Source: an uncultured Bacteroides sp.
GTDB lineage: Bacteria; Bacteroidota; Bacteroidia; Bacteroidales; Bacteroidaceae
Assembly (NCBI GenBank): GCA_902388495.1
Contig: CABMPP010000007.1
Location: 124,001 to 188,000, forward strand
Direction of reading: 5' to 3'
Length of the DNA: 64,000 nt
The notes under the pieces are model-generated. The model was not told the DNA's origin. It worked only from the letters and a program-made list of their open reading frames with translations, and searched no databases. The position numbers were made by a program, and so were the translations under genes. Positions 33,120 through 41,959 of the stretch are shown piece after piece; within the stretch, counting starts at the first letter, position 1; each line of letters starts with the position of its first letter.

Positions 33120-34775
33120 TTATTTCTGATCATTCTCTCTGATTTCCACGCGGCGGATTTTTCCGCTGATGGTCTTCGGCAGCTCGTCCACGAACTCGAT
33201 GACACGTGGATACTTATAAGGAGCAGTCACCTTCTTCACATGGTTCTGAAGTTCTTTGATAAGTTCTTCGCCGGCGCGGGCCTTGTACTCTTTGGAGAGG
33301 ACGATGGTTGCTTTCACCACCTGTCCGCGAATCTCGTCGGGTACTCCGGTGATGGCACACTCTACAACAGCAGGATGCGTCATCAATGCACTTTCCACTT
33401 CGAAGGGGCCGATGCGGTAACCACTACTCTTGATAACGTCGTCGGCACGACCTACGAACCAGAGGTAGCCGTCTTCATCTTTCCACGCTACATCTCCGGT
33501 ATAGTAGATGCCGTCGTGCCAAGCCTCGTGGGTGCGTTCGGCGTCGCGGTAGTACTCTTTGAAGAGGCCCAGCGGTTTGCCCTTGTCGGTGCGGATTACG
33601 ATTTGTCCTTGTTCGCCGGCTTCTACGGAGCGGCCGTCGTAGTCTATCAGATCTACATCATATTGTGGATTGGGAAGTCCCATGCTGCCCGGTTTCGGTT
33701 CCATCCAAGGCATGGTGGCTACGGTGAGTGTGGTTTCCGTTTGGCCAAAGCCTTCCATCAGTTTGATACCGGTCAGTTTCTTAAAGGTGTCGAACACGGC
33801 GGGGTTCAAGGCTTCTCCGGCGATGGTGCAGTATTGCAGGCTGGAGAGGTCGTACTTCGTCAGGTCTTCGTGGATGAGGAAGCGGAAGATGGTGGGCGGT
33901 GCGCAGAGAGAAGTGACGTGATAGTCTTGTATCTTCTCCAAGATGGCGGCGGGGGTGAACTTCTCGTGGTCGTAGACAAAGATATTGGCGCCTGCTATCC
34001 ACTGTCCGTAGAGCTTACCCCATACGGCCTTGCCCCAGCCTGTGTCGGCGATGGTGAGGTGCAGGCTGTCTTCGGTCAGGCGGTGCCAGAAGCTGCCGGT
34101 GACGATGTGTCCAAGCGGATAGGTGAAGTCGTGGGCTACCATCTTCGGTTCGCCGGTGGTGCCGCTGGTGAAGTACATCAGTGAGATGTCATCGTTGGTG
34201 TTCGGATGTTCCGGCTTCACGAACGGTGCGGCGGCCTCGATACCTTTGTGGAAGTCTTCGAAACCTTCAGCCACTTCGGGTCCTACGCTGACGAGGTGCT
34301 TCACGGTAGGAGAGTCGGGCATAGCGGCAGTAATATGGTCGGTGATGACCGGTTCGCCGGCGCAGACTATCATCTTGATGTCAGCAGCGTTGCAGCGGTA
34401 TACGATGTCTTTCTTCGTCAGCAGGTGCGTGGCGGGGATGACTACGGCGCCCAGTTTGTGCAGGGCGATGATGCTGTACCAGAACTCGAAACGGCGTTTC
34501 AGTATCAGCATTACCATGTCGCCATGGCCGATGCCGAGGCTTTGGAAGTACGAAGCCGTCATGTCGGTGTAGCGCTTCATGTCGGCAAACGTGAACTGAC
34601 GGTGTTCGTCTTTATCGTTGGTCCATAGCAGGGCGGGTTTGTCGGGTTGCTCTTGGGCCCAGGCATCTACTACGTCGTAGCCGAAGTTGAAGTTTTCCGG
34701 TACGTTTATTTTCAGGTTCTTGATGAAGTCCTCCTGCGATGTGAAGGAGGTTTGTGATAAAAATCTTTCTACCAT
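33120..34775 (-). CDS. AMP-binding acyl-CoA synthetase
   Basis: Activates a carboxylic acid as acyl-AMP and then the CoA thioester. I start at ATG 34775 (551 aa), 12 bp after the upstream stop; a GTG 9 bp earlier is less likely. Motifs: phosphate loop [61 protein letters not shown] and the C-terminal Lys in [10 protein letters not shown]. It resembles medium-chain or acetyl-CoA synthetase-like enzymes; the substrate is unknown. It is the last gene of a proC-XRE/cupin-ligase run, so the regulator may sense a related metabolite. Confidence 0.85.
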   Translation of the reverse strand: MVERFLSQTSFTSQEDFIKNLKINVPENFNFGYDVVDAWAQEQPDKPALLWTNDKDEHRQFTFADMKRYTDMTASYFQSLGIGHGDMVMLILKRRFEFWYSIIALHKLGAVVIPATHLLTKKDIVYRCNAADIKMIVCAGEPVITDHITAAMPDSPTVKHLVSVGPEVAEGFEDFHKGIEAAAPFVKPEHPNTNDDISLMYFTSGTTGEPKMVAHDFTYPLGHIVTGSFWHRLTEDSLHLTIADTGWGKAVWGKLYGQWIAGANIFVYDHEKFTPAAILEKIQDYHVTSLCAPPTIFRFLIHEDLTKYDLSSLQYCTIAGEALNPAVFDTFKKLTGIKLMEGFGQTETTLTVATMPWMEPKPGSMGLPNPQYDVDLIDYDGRSVEAGEQGQIVIRTDKGKPLGLFKEYYRDAERTHEAWHDGIYYTGDVAWKDEDGYLWFVGRADDVIKSSGYRIGPFEVESALMTHPAVVECAITGVPDEIRGQVVKATIVLSKEYKARAGEELIKELQNHVKKVTAPYKYPRVIEFVDELPKTISGKIRRVEIRENDQK

Positions 34776-34787
34776 AATTAGCACATT

Positions 34788-35342
34788 TTACATGATTACC
34801 GCGAGGAAGCGTACCGTCTTTCCATCCAGCGCCTTCATGCCGTGGGGCAGTTTAGAGTTGAAGTACAGGCTGTCTCCTTCGTTTAAGATAAGTTCTTTGC
34901 CGTCGATGCTCACCATCATGCGGCCTTCCAGTACGAGGTTGAATTCTTGTCCGGCGTGGCTGTTGTAGTGTATCGATTCATCGTCGGGTTTCGGTTCTAC
35001 GGTGACGATGAACGGGTCAGCGGTGCGGTTGATGAAGCCGGCGGCCAGTGACTGGTACTTGTAGGCTTTGGTACGCTCGATGCTAGTACCTTTTCCGGCG
35101 CGGGTCAGGAAGTAGGTGCTCATTTTGGGCTCCTGGCCGAACATTAATGCGTCCAGCGCGATGCCGTAGTGGCGGGCAATTTTTTGCAGCATGCTGACGG
35201 AGATATCGAATTCTCCGGTTTCGGCAAGGCGATATTCTTCAGCAGAAAGGTCGCAGTCGCGGGCAATGTCTTCGGCGGTGAGCTCAAGGACTTCGCGCAG
35301 GCCGCGGAGGCGTTCGGCTATTTGTCTGATTTGGTCTTCCAT
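34788..35342 (-). CDS. XRE-family regulator with C-terminal cupin domain
   Basis: 184-aa protein: an N-terminal helix-turn-helix (LRGLREVLELTAEDIARDCDLSAEEYRLAETGEFDISVSMLQKIARHYG), then a cupin beta-barrel (HYNSHAGQEFNLVLEGRMMVSIDGKELILNEGDSLYFNSKLPHGMKA). Such regulators bind a small ligand in the cupin and control adjacent genes. It is 12 bp upstream of the ligase start and 36 bp after proC; it probably controls this unit. Confidence 0.9.
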   Translation of the reverse strand: MEDQIRQIAERLRGLREVLELTAEDIARDCDLSAEEYRLAETGEFDISVSMLQKIARHYGIALDALMFGQEPKMSTYFLTRAGKGTSIERTKAYKYQSLAAGFINRTADPFIVTVEPKPDDESIHYNSHAGQEFNLVLEGRMMVSIDGKELILNEGDSLYFNSKLPHGMKALDGKTVRFLAVIM

Positions 35343-35378
35343 TTGGTTGATGAATTAGTTATTTGTATTCTGTTTGCT

Positions 35379-36152
35379 TTAAATGCTCTTTTTGATGGCA
35401 TTGATCACGGCAGAGGAGAATCCCTCGTGTTCCAGTTCATTGATGCCTTTGATGGTGATGCCACCGGGGGTACATACTTTGTCGATCTCCACGCTGGGGT
35501 GGGTATCGTTGTTTAGTATCAGTTCGGCGGCGCCGCGTACCGTTTGGGCTACCATGCGCATGCCGTCTGCAGGGCGGATGCCCAGTTCGATGCCGGCTTG
35601 CATGGCGGCCTGGATGTACTTCAGCACGTAGGCGATGCCACAAGAGGCCATGGAAGTGGCGGCGGCAAACTTCTCTTCGGGGATGAGCATAGCAAGGCCC
35701 ATTTGGTTGAAGATGTCGAGCATCAGTTGTTCCTGCTCCTTCGTGGCGTTCCGGCTGGCGATGAGGGTCATGCTTTCCAGTTCGCTGATGGCGGTGTTGG
35801 GGATGATGCGGAACATGGTCATTTCCTTGTCGGCCACGTAGTGTGCCAGTTCTTCAAAGGGAATGCCGGCGGCCACGGAGATGAGTATCTGCTTGCTTTT
35901 CAGTTTCAGTTCGCTCACTACGGGTTTCATTAGCCAGGGTTTCACGGCCAGGATGATGAAGTCGGCGCCGGTCACGGCCTCCTGATTGTCATGCGTAGTT
36001 TGCATGGCGGGGAATTCGGCCTTCAGGGCATCCAGTTTGCCTTGCGAGGGGTTCGATACGATGATGTCGGCGGCGGGGATGATAGTCCCTTTTGCCAGTC
36101 CGCGGGCGATGGAGCCGCCCATGTTTCCTGCTCCGATAATTGCTGTTCTCAT
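35379..36152 (-). CDS. proC: Pyrroline-5-carboxylate reductase
   Basis: Last step of proline synthesis. 257 aa, with the NAD(P)-binding TAIIGAGNMGGSIARGL and the C-terminal domain signature DKVCTPGGITIKGINELEHEGF. It lies beside the arginine operon but is separated from argD by a terminator. A TACCTTTG -7-like element (36184-36191, minus strand) lies just upstream. Confidence 0.95.
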   Translation of the reverse strand: MRTAIIGAGNMGGSIARGLAKGTIIPAADIIVSNPSQGKLDALKAEFPAMQTTHDNQEAVTGADFIILAVKPWLMKPVVSELKLKSKQILISVAAGIPFEELAHYVADKEMTMFRIIPNTAISELESMTLIASRNATKEQEQLMLDIFNQMGLAMLIPEEKFAAATSMASCGIAYVLKYIQAAMQAGIELGIRPADGMRMVAQTVRGAAELILNNDTHPSVEIDKVCTPGGITIKGINELEHEGFSSAVINAIKKSI

Positions 36153-36204
36153 ATCTTCTATATGTTAAAAAGTAATCTGTGGACAAAGGTAGATAAATTT
36201 TCTA

Positions 36205-36250
36205 CAAAAAACGACCGAAAGAGAGGGATTGTCTTTACGGTCGTTTCTTT
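36205..36250 (-). terminator. Terminator at the end of the arginine operon
   Basis: Perfect 9-bp stem AAACGACCG/CGGTCGTTT around a 20-nt loop, then T-rich on the minus strand; A-rich on the other side. Confidence 0.8.
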
Positions 36251-36274
36251 TGTTGGCTGATTATCTGTCAAATA

Positions 36275-37396
36275 TCAAATAACTTTCTGAAATCGTTCGA
36301 GGAATTCATCTGCTTCCTCCATGCTGAGGCAAAGCGGCGGCAGTAACCGGATCACGTTCGTGCCGCTGACACCGGTAAATACATGCTGCTCTTTCAGCAA
36401 CTTCAGGCGTAGTTCTTTGATGGGCTCTTCGAATTCCATGCCAATCATCAGGCCGCGTCCGCGGACTTCCTTGATTTGGGAGAATTTTTTCAGTTCTGTC
36501 AGCAGATGTTCACCCACTTTGGCAGCGTTGTCTATTAGGTTTTCCTGTTCTATCACGTCCAGCACGGCCAGCGCGGCGCTACATGCCAGGTGATTTCCGC
36601 CGAAAGTGGTTCCCAACTGGCCGTATACGGCGGTGAACATCGGGCTGATAAGTACGCCTCCCATCGGGAAGCCATTGCCGATGCCTTTGGCTACGGTGAT
36701 TATATCGGCCTGGATGCCGTTGTGCTGATGGGCGAAGAAGCGCCCGCTACGGGCGTAGCCGCTTTGGATTTCGTCCAGTATCAATACAGTGTTGTGGGCG
36801 GTACAGGTTTCGCGCAGGGCGTGCATGAACTCGTCCGTCGGCAACTGTATGCCGCCTACGCCCTGGATGCCTTCGATAATCACGGCGCAGACATCGCCTT
36901 TGGTCAATTCGGCCTTCATAGCTTCGATATCATTCAGCGGGAGGTACGTTACGTGTCCGCAGTTGTTGATGGGGGCAATGATTTTAGGATTGTTGGTTAC
37001 TTCTACAGCAAGCGAAGTACGGCCGTGAAAGGCTTTGGAGAAAGATACCACGCGGGTGCGTCCGTTGTAGAAAGATGCCAGTTTCAGGGCATTTTCGTTG
37101 GCTTCGGCGCCACTGTTGATAAGGAACAGGGAGTAGTCGTCGTAACCGCAGACTTTTCCCAGTCGTGCGGCCACTTGCTGTTGCAACTTATTAATGACAG
37201 AGTTGGAATAAAATCCCAGCGTCGCTACTTGTTTGCTTATCATCTCCACGTAGTGCGGATGTGCATGTCCGATAGAAATGACAGCATGGCCGCCGTAGAG
37301 GTCGAGGTACTCCGTACCGTTTTCGTCCCATACGTGGCAGCCTTTTCCTTTGACAATGTTGATGTCAAAGAGGGGATATACGTCGAATAATTTCAT
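36275..37396 (-). CDS. argD: Acetylornithine (succinylornithine) aminotransferase
   Basis: PLP enzyme converting N-acylglutamate semialdehyde to N-acylornithine. 373 aa; the PLP-Lys is in IITVAKGIGNGFPMGG, with LILDEIQSGYARSGRFFA before it and TFGGNHLACSAALA after. Since the neighbouring argF' is of the succinylornithine type, the substrate is probably the succinylated form. Its start overlaps the stop of a 31-aa ORF (ATGA). Confidence 0.93.
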   Translation of the reverse strand: MKLFDVYPLFDINIVKGKGCHVWDENGTEYLDLYGGHAVISIGHAHPHYVEMISKQVATLGFYSNSVINKLQQQVAARLGKVCGYDDYSLFLINSGAEANENALKLASFYNGRTRVVSFSKAFHGRTSLAVEVTNNPKIIAPINNCGHVTYLPLNDIEAMKAELTKGDVCAVIIEGIQGVGGIQLPTDEFMHALRETCTAHNTVLILDEIQSGYARSGRFFAHQHNGIQADIITVAKGIGNGFPMGGVLISPMFTAVYGQLGTTFGGNHLACSAALAVLDVIEQENLIDNAAKVGEHLLTELKKFSQIKEVRGRGLMIGMEFEEPIKELRLKLLKEQHVFTGVSGTNVIRLLPPLCLSMEEADEFLERFQKVI

Positions 37397-37488
37397 AATA
37401 CAAATTTTGATACAATGTAAATCGCTGCTCCGATAGCAGCGCCTACGAATGTTGCTTTGAGGAAAACCTCTTTATTAAATTTTGCCAT
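37393..37488 (-). CDS. 31-aa membrane peptide between argC and argD
   Basis: Starts MAKFNKEVFLKATFVG and ends AIYIVSKFVL: a basic start, one hydrophobic stretch with a GAAIGAA small-residue pattern that could pack helices, then a Lys. The ATG is 5 bp after the argC stop, and its own stop overlaps the argD start by 4 nt (ATGA), the same coupling seen for real operon genes. This fit makes it a credible small gene rather than chance. Function unknown; it could also serve as a leader that couples argD translation. Confidence 0.6.
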   Translation of the reverse strand: MAKFNKEVFLKATFVGAAIGAAIYIVSKFVL

Positions 37489-37493
37489 ATCTT

Positions 37494-38462
37494 TTAAAAG
37501 GCACTGGGTTTCAACCGTAATCCTACGGTTTCTTCCAGATTGAACATCAGGTTCATGTTGTGTACAGCCTGGCCGCTGGCACCTTTCAGCAAGTTGTCTA
37601 TGCAGGAAATGATGAGCAGCTTGTCGCCATGCTTCTCCAGATGGATGAGGCATTTATTGGTGTTCACCACCTGCTTCAGGTCGATGTTCTTGTCTACGAT
37701 ATGGGTAAAGGAATCTTTGGCATAATACTCCTGGTACATGCGGATGATTTCTTCCAGCGCCACTTTCGTCTTCACTACGATGGTGGCGAAGATGCCTCGT
37801 GGAAAGTCGCCGCGGTAGGGGATGAAATCAATCTCCGAGTCGAAGCTGTTCTGCAACTGGCGGAGCGATTGCTTGATTTCGGGCACGTGCTGGTGCTCGA
37901 AAGCTTTGTAGACGCTCATGTTGTTGTTGCGCCAGCTGAAGTGGCTTGTTGCGCCGGGTTTTACGCCTGCGCCTGTGCTACCGGTGATGGCATTCACCAT
38001 GACGTCTTCGTTCAGCATCAGGTGCTTGGCAAGCGGGAGCAGGCCCAACTGGATACAAGTGGCAAAACAGCCCGGATTGGCAACATGCTTCGCCTTGCAG
38101 GTGGCGCGGCGGTTCAGTTCCGGCAAGCCGTAGATGAAGTCGTGCTCGGGAGAAGCGATGCGGTAGTCCATAGAGAGGTCGATGATGCGCAATTCTTCGG
38201 GTACGTTGTGGCTGTCCAGAAACTTCTTCGTGTCGCCGTGAGCGGTGCAGAAGAAGAGCACGTCGATCTCGTCCAGCGGAAGCTGGTCGGTGAATACTAA
38301 ATCCGTTTCGCCGTACAGTCCTTCGTGTACGTCGGTAATTTTGTTGCCGGCGTTGCTTGAGCTGTTGATGAAGACGATTTCCGCTTCCGGATGGTTGAGC
38401 AGCAAGCGTATCAGTTCGCCTGCCGTGTATCCGGCTCCGCCGATGATTCCTACTTTAATCAT
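37494..38462 (-). CDS. argC: N-acetyl-gamma-glutamyl-phosphate reductase
   Basis: Reduces N-acylglutamyl phosphate to the semialdehyde. 322 aa: the NADP-binding VGIIGGAGYTAGELIRLL and the catalytic Cys in HVANPGCFATCIQLGLLPL, then TGSTGAGVKPGATSHFSWR. Part of argG-argC-argD; the acyl group is probably succinyl in this genus. Confidence 0.94.
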   Translation of the reverse strand: MIKVGIIGGAGYTAGELIRLLLNHPEAEIVFINSSSNAGNKITDVHEGLYGETDLVFTDQLPLDEIDVLFFCTAHGDTKKFLDSHNVPEELRIIDLSMDYRIASPEHDFIYGLPELNRRATCKAKHVANPGCFATCIQLGLLPLAKHLMLNEDVMVNAITGSTGAGVKPGATSHFSWRNNNMSVYKAFEHQHVPEIKQSLRQLQNSFDSEIDFIPYRGDFPRGIFATIVVKTKVALEEIIRMYQEYYAKDSFTHIVDKNIDLKQVVNTNKCLIHLEKHGDKLLIISCIDNLLKGASGQAVHNMNLMFNLEETVGLRLKPSAF

Positions 38463-38499
38463 TTTGATAATATCTATTGTTTTGTATTTCGCTTATTGG

Positions 38500-39705
38500 T
38501 TAAATCTTTTCGTCTTTATGATTTGCATAATAGGCGCGCAGTGGAGTAGAGGTGACCTTGATAAAGCCTTTGGCATCTTCTGCTGTCCACCCCTTCTGCA
38601 TTTCGCCGTATTCGCCGAGTTTGTTCTTCACGAGGTCGTCTTCGCTTTCCACACCTACGGTAGAGAAGCCGAGCGGGCGAAGTTCGAGGATGGCCGTACC
38701 GTTTACGTTGCGCTGGCTTTCGGTCAGCATGGCCTCGATGTCACGCATCACCGGTTCCAGGTACTGGCTTTCGTGCAGGAACATTCCGTACCAGTTGGCT
38801 ACCTGGTCTTTCCAATACTGTTGCCACTTGCTCAGCGTATATTTTTCGAGGAAGCGGTGTGCGCCGATAATCAGCATCGGAGCGGCAGCCTCAAAGCCTA
38901 CGCGGCCTTTGATACCGATAATCGTGTCGCCTACGTGCATGTCGCGGCCGATACCGTATGCGGCGCCAATCTCTTCTACCTTCTGAATGGCCTTGATAGG
39001 ATCGTCGAACTTCTCGTCGTTCACAGCTTTCAGTTCACCCTTTTCGAAAGTGAGGCGCAACTGTTCGCTGCCTTCTTTCTCGCAATGCTTCAGGTAAGCG
39101 CTTTCGGGCAAGCCCTGTGCAGAGTCCAGAATCTCACCGCCGCAGATGCTGGTACCCCACAGACCTACGTTATAGGAATATTTCAGTTTGGCAAAGTCGG
39201 CGGCAAAGCCATGCTTGTTCAAATAGTCTATTTCTTCCTGACGGCTCAGTGCCATGTCGCGTGTCAAGGTGATGATTTCCACACCCGGAGCCATCACAAG
39301 GAACGTCATGTCAAAACGAATCTGGTCGTTGCCGGCACCGGTCGAACCGTGTGCGATGGCATCTGCTCCGATTTCGTTGGCATAGCGCGCAATGGCCAGT
39401 GCCTGGAAGATACGTTCGGAGCTTACCGAGATGGGATAGGTGCCGTTGCGCAGCACGTTGCCGAATACCATGTATTTCAGGCTCTTTTCATAATATTCCT
39501 GTGTCACGTCGATGGTAACGTACTTCGTAGCCCCCAACTTATAGGCATTTTCTTCGTTGGTTTTCAGCTGTTCGGGGCTGAAACCGCCGGTGTTGGCACA
39601 GGCAGCATATACTTCATATCCTTTTTCCTTGGCAAGATACATCACTGTGAATGAGGTGTCCAGACCGCCGCTGAATGCGACTACTACTTTTTTCTTCTTT
39701 TCCAT
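38500..39705 (-). CDS. argG: Argininosuccinate synthase
   Basis: Joins citrulline and aspartate with ATP. I start at ATG 39705 (401 aa; MEKKKKVVVAFSGGLDTSF), 13 bp after the GNAT stop; an upstream ATG at 39738 would overlap the GNAT gene by 20 bp and adds only a basic stretch. The PP-loop AFSGGLDTSF and the EIGADAIAHGSTGAGNDQIRFD segment are clear. Confidence 0.95.
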   Translation of the reverse strand: MEKKKKVVVAFSGGLDTSFTVMYLAKEKGYEVYAACANTGGFSPEQLKTNEENAYKLGATKYVTIDVTQEYYEKSLKYMVFGNVLRNGTYPISVSSERIFQALAIARYANEIGADAIAHGSTGAGNDQIRFDMTFLVMAPGVEIITLTRDMALSRQEEIDYLNKHGFAADFAKLKYSYNVGLWGTSICGGEILDSAQGLPESAYLKHCEKEGSEQLRLTFEKGELKAVNDEKFDDPIKAIQKVEEIGAAYGIGRDMHVGDTIIGIKGRVGFEAAAPMLIIGAHRFLEKYTLSKWQQYWKDQVANWYGMFLHESQYLEPVMRDIEAMLTESQRNVNGTAILELRPLGFSTVGVESEDDLVKNKLGEYGEMQKGWTAEDAKGFIKVTSTPLRAYYANHKDEKI

Positions 39706-39718
39706 ATCCTTGTGGTTT

Positions 39719-40276
39719 TTAGATTTTATCTTCTTCATGTAATTTCGGATCGTAGAGCATTGCTGTGCAGATGCAGAACTTCCGGTTTTTGGCTACCAGT
39801 ATATCGTGGTTGATGCAGCCTTCGCAACCTTTCCAGAACGATTCGTCGTCGGTCAACTCGTTGAAGGTGACGGGGACGTATCCCAGTTCGGTATTCATCT
39901 TCATTACAGCGGCTCCGCTCGTCAGACTGAAAACCTTGGCATTGGGCCATCGCAATCGTGCCAGGCGGAAAGAGGCGGTTTTGATCCGTTTGGCCAGTCC
40001 CAGCCCGCGATAATCGGGATGTACTATCAAACCCGACGTTGCCACGTATTGTTTGTTACCCCAGCTCTCTATGTAGGTGAAGCCGGCAAATTCGTCTCCA
40101 CACAGTGCAATGATGGCCTTTCCTTCTCTCATTTTAGTAGCTACATATTCGTGCGTGCGTTCTGCGATGCCCGTTCCGCGTACCTTGGCAGCTTCCCGGA
40201 TGGTATCCAAAATCTTGTCCACGTAAACTTCATGTGAGGCGTCAGCCACCATCACATCAATTTGTTTCGAATCCAT
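39719..40276 (-). CDS. GNAT acyltransferase of the arginine operon (candidate N-acylglutamate synthase)
   Basis: 185-aa GNAT-fold protein: SGLIVHPDYRGLGLAKRIKTA carries the CoA-binding RGLGLA (Q/RxxGxG/A type) motif. It lies between argR and argG. No argA or argJ is visible in the operon, and the genus uses succinylated intermediates, so a role in forming N-acyl (probably succinyl) glutamate is the best inference. As I recall, the B. thetaiotaomicron protein at this position was proposed for exactly this step on mutant evidence; verify. Confidence 0.7.
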   Translation of the reverse strand: MDSKQIDVMVADASHEVYVDKILDTIREAAKVRGTGIAERTHEYVATKMREGKAIIALCGDEFAGFTYIESWGNKQYVATSGLIVHPDYRGLGLAKRIKTASFRLARLRWPNAKVFSLTSGAAVMKMNTELGYVPVTFNELTDDESFWKGCEGCINHDILVAKNRKFCICTAMLYDPKLHEEDKI

Positions 40277-40303
40277 TTCTTTCTTTAATTAATATTTCTT
40301 CAT

Positions 40304-40777
40304 TTACTTTACATTCGGAATGATTTGTGACAGAAAGCTACGCACTTCATCGTGTGATGCGGCCTCGTGCACTACCAGCATGATGGTGTCGTCTCCGGCA
40401 ATGGTGCCCAGGATGGCGGGACATTCGCGGTTGTCGATGTCGTAGGCCATGCTGCTGGCATATCCGGGGCGTGTACGGATCACGGCGATATTGCCCGAGA
40501 ACTGAAGTGAAACAAATCCGCTGTTCATCAACATTTCGCTGGCGCTTTGGTCATTGGAGCGTTTGTACATAATGTTGTTGGGTAATACATATACATATTT
40601 CCCGTTCATGTTTGCTGCTTTTGCTACTTTCAGTTGTTTCAAGTCGCGTGACAAGGTGGCTTGCGTCAGTTCAAAGCCCTCCTTTCCCAAAGCTTGCAGC
40701 AGTTCCTCCTGAGAACTGATGTCTTTGCTTGAGATAATCATCTTGATGGCATCTAACCGATTGGCTTTTTTCTTCAT
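40304..40777 (-). CDS. argR: Arginine repressor
   Basis: 157-aa ArgR: N-terminal winged helix (AIKMIISSKDISSQEELLQALGKEGFELTQATLSRDLKQLKVAK) and C-terminal hexamerisation and arginine-binding domain (GTIAGDDTIMLVVHE). As first gene of the arginine operon it is likely self-regulated. A TAATTTTG -7-like element (40807-40814, minus strand) and an AT-rich imperfect palindrome TGTATAATTATTCT lie within 40 bp of the start; the latter is a possible ARG box. Confidence 0.93.
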   Translation of the reverse strand: MKKKANRLDAIKMIISSKDISSQEELLQALGKEGFELTQATLSRDLKQLKVAKAANMNGKYVYVLPNNIMYKRSNDQSASEMLMNSGFVSLQFSGNIAVIRTRPGYASSMAYDIDNRECPAILGTIAGDDTIMLVVHEAASHDEVRSFLSQIIPNVK

Positions 40778-41062
40778 GTTTCTGTATAATTATTCTAAGA
40801 ATGGCGCAAAATTACGGAATCTTTGGGATATAATATACAAAAACGGATATTTTTTTAGTATTTTTATTCCAGTTAGAGCTTTAGAGGGTGATGATTCTGC
40901 ATAAGTATGGGGAAAATAAAAGCCGGATTGTATTTTCTTTGTTTTATTCAGACATTTGCGCCTCAGTTCCTTTCGGGGTTGTTCTTCTGTAAAGATAATG
41001 CTTATTTCTATGTTTTTATTCCCTAACTCCCCCTTTTTTACTATCTTTGACAGCGAGAACAA

Positions 41063-41150
41063 TTCGTTAAACCAAGGTTTACTTTTCGATAGACCTTGGT
41101 TTACTTTTTGCCCAACCATGGTTGATTTTTCGCCCAACCATGGTCGGGTG
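41063..41150. repeat. Four tandem near-palindromes in the leader of the DNABII gene
   Basis: Units of about 21-23 bp, with starts such as TTCGTTAAACCAAGGTTT, TTCGATAGACCTTGGTTT and CCCAACCATGGTTG; each has an ACC(A/T)(A/T)GGT-type core. A TATCTTTG -7 element at 41042-41049 places the array in the untranslated leader of the gene at 41228. 40778-41062 is otherwise AT-rich and without a supported gene. Confidence 0.75.
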
Positions 41151-41227
41151 AAATAAAAATCTCGGTTCTTACTATTAACCTCACCGCTTTTAAATAATAA
41201 ATTCGGTGGCTTATATCTTTATTTACT

Positions 41228-41824
41228 ATGAGTGTCTATTACGATTTGTATCAGAACCCTCCACAAGACGGAGAGAAAGATGAACGCCTGCATGCGCGCG
41301 TTCTGCCTAAAGGGACGATTCCGGCAGATAAGTTCCTGGAGATTGTACACAATGCTACGGGTTTCAGCCAAGCCATTCTGGACGGTACGCTGCAAGCCAT
41401 TACGGACGAACTGCAAAGCTGGCTGGCAGACGGCTGGATTGTGGAAGTAGGCGAACTGGGACATTTCTCCCTTTCGCTGGAATGTGACCGATTGGTGCAG
41501 GATAAGAAGGAGATACGTTCTCCGTCCATTCATTTTAAAAATGTGAACTTGCGGGTGAGCAGCAAATTCCGCCGCCGCTTTGTGACGATGGAACTGGAAC
41601 GGAAAGAGTCACCGTATGTCTCTCATTCTAAGCTATCGGAGGCGCAACGGTTGAAACTTTTGCAAAAACACCTGGATGAGAAAAGGTGCATTACCCGTGC
41701 GGACTATTCTGAACTGACCGGGCGGTCGAAATCGCAGTCACTGGACGATTTGAACCGTTATGTTGAGCAGGGAGTGCTGTGCAAATATGGCAGTGGAAGG
41801 ACTGTGGTTTATCTGAAGCCTTGA
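41228..41824 (+). CDS. HU/IHF-like DNA-binding protein with C-terminal extension
   Basis: 198 aa. Residues 1-130 have the DNABII-like layout of Bacteroidetes (LPKGTIPADKFLEIVHNATGFSQAILDGTLQAITDELQSWLADGWIVEVGELGHFSLSLE), but with a divergent DNA-binding arm. The C-terminal about 65 residues look like a winged helix (KHLDEKRCITRADYSELTGRSKSQSLDDLNRYVEQGVLCKYGSGRTVVYL). Such proteins are numerous in Bacteroides, and few have known roles. Located between argR and the pectin locus. Confidence 0.75.
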   Translation: MSVYYDLYQNPPQDGEKDERLHARVLPKGTIPADKFLEIVHNATGFSQAILDGTLQAITDELQSWLADGWIVEVGELGHFSLSLECDRLVQDKKEIRSPSIHFKNVNLRVSSKFRRRFVTMELERKESPYVSHSKLSEAQRLKLLQKHLDEKRCITRADYSELTGRSKSQSLDDLNRYVEQGVLCKYGSGRTVVYLKP

Positions 41825-41842
41825 TGCTGATTGAGATAAACG

Positions 41843-41906
41843 GCAAAAACAATAAGAGAACCGCCAAAACAGTAAGCGGATCTTTGCCGGGAACTCCTTA
41901 TTTTTG
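41843..41906 (+). promoter_or_regulatory. Promoter with direct-repeat operator before the rhamnogalacturonan enzymes
   Basis: GCAAAAACAATAAG (41843) and GCCAAAACAGTAAG (41863), a direct repeat 20 bp apart, lie 23 bp upstream of a TATTTTTG -7 element (41899-41906). The arrangement fits a dimeric AraC-type regulator (the type found in hybrid two-component systems controlling polysaccharide loci). Confidence 0.55.
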
Positions 41907-41959
41907 CATCGCTATCAAAATGGCATTTAAGTCTTAATCAATAAAACTATTAAAAGCAC

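Noticed and set aside
40790..41137. 115-aa minus-strand ORF upstream of argR
   Set aside because: It begins inside the ACC(A/T)(A/T)GGT palindrome array and overlaps the argR promoter region; composition looks like AT-rich non-coding DNA.
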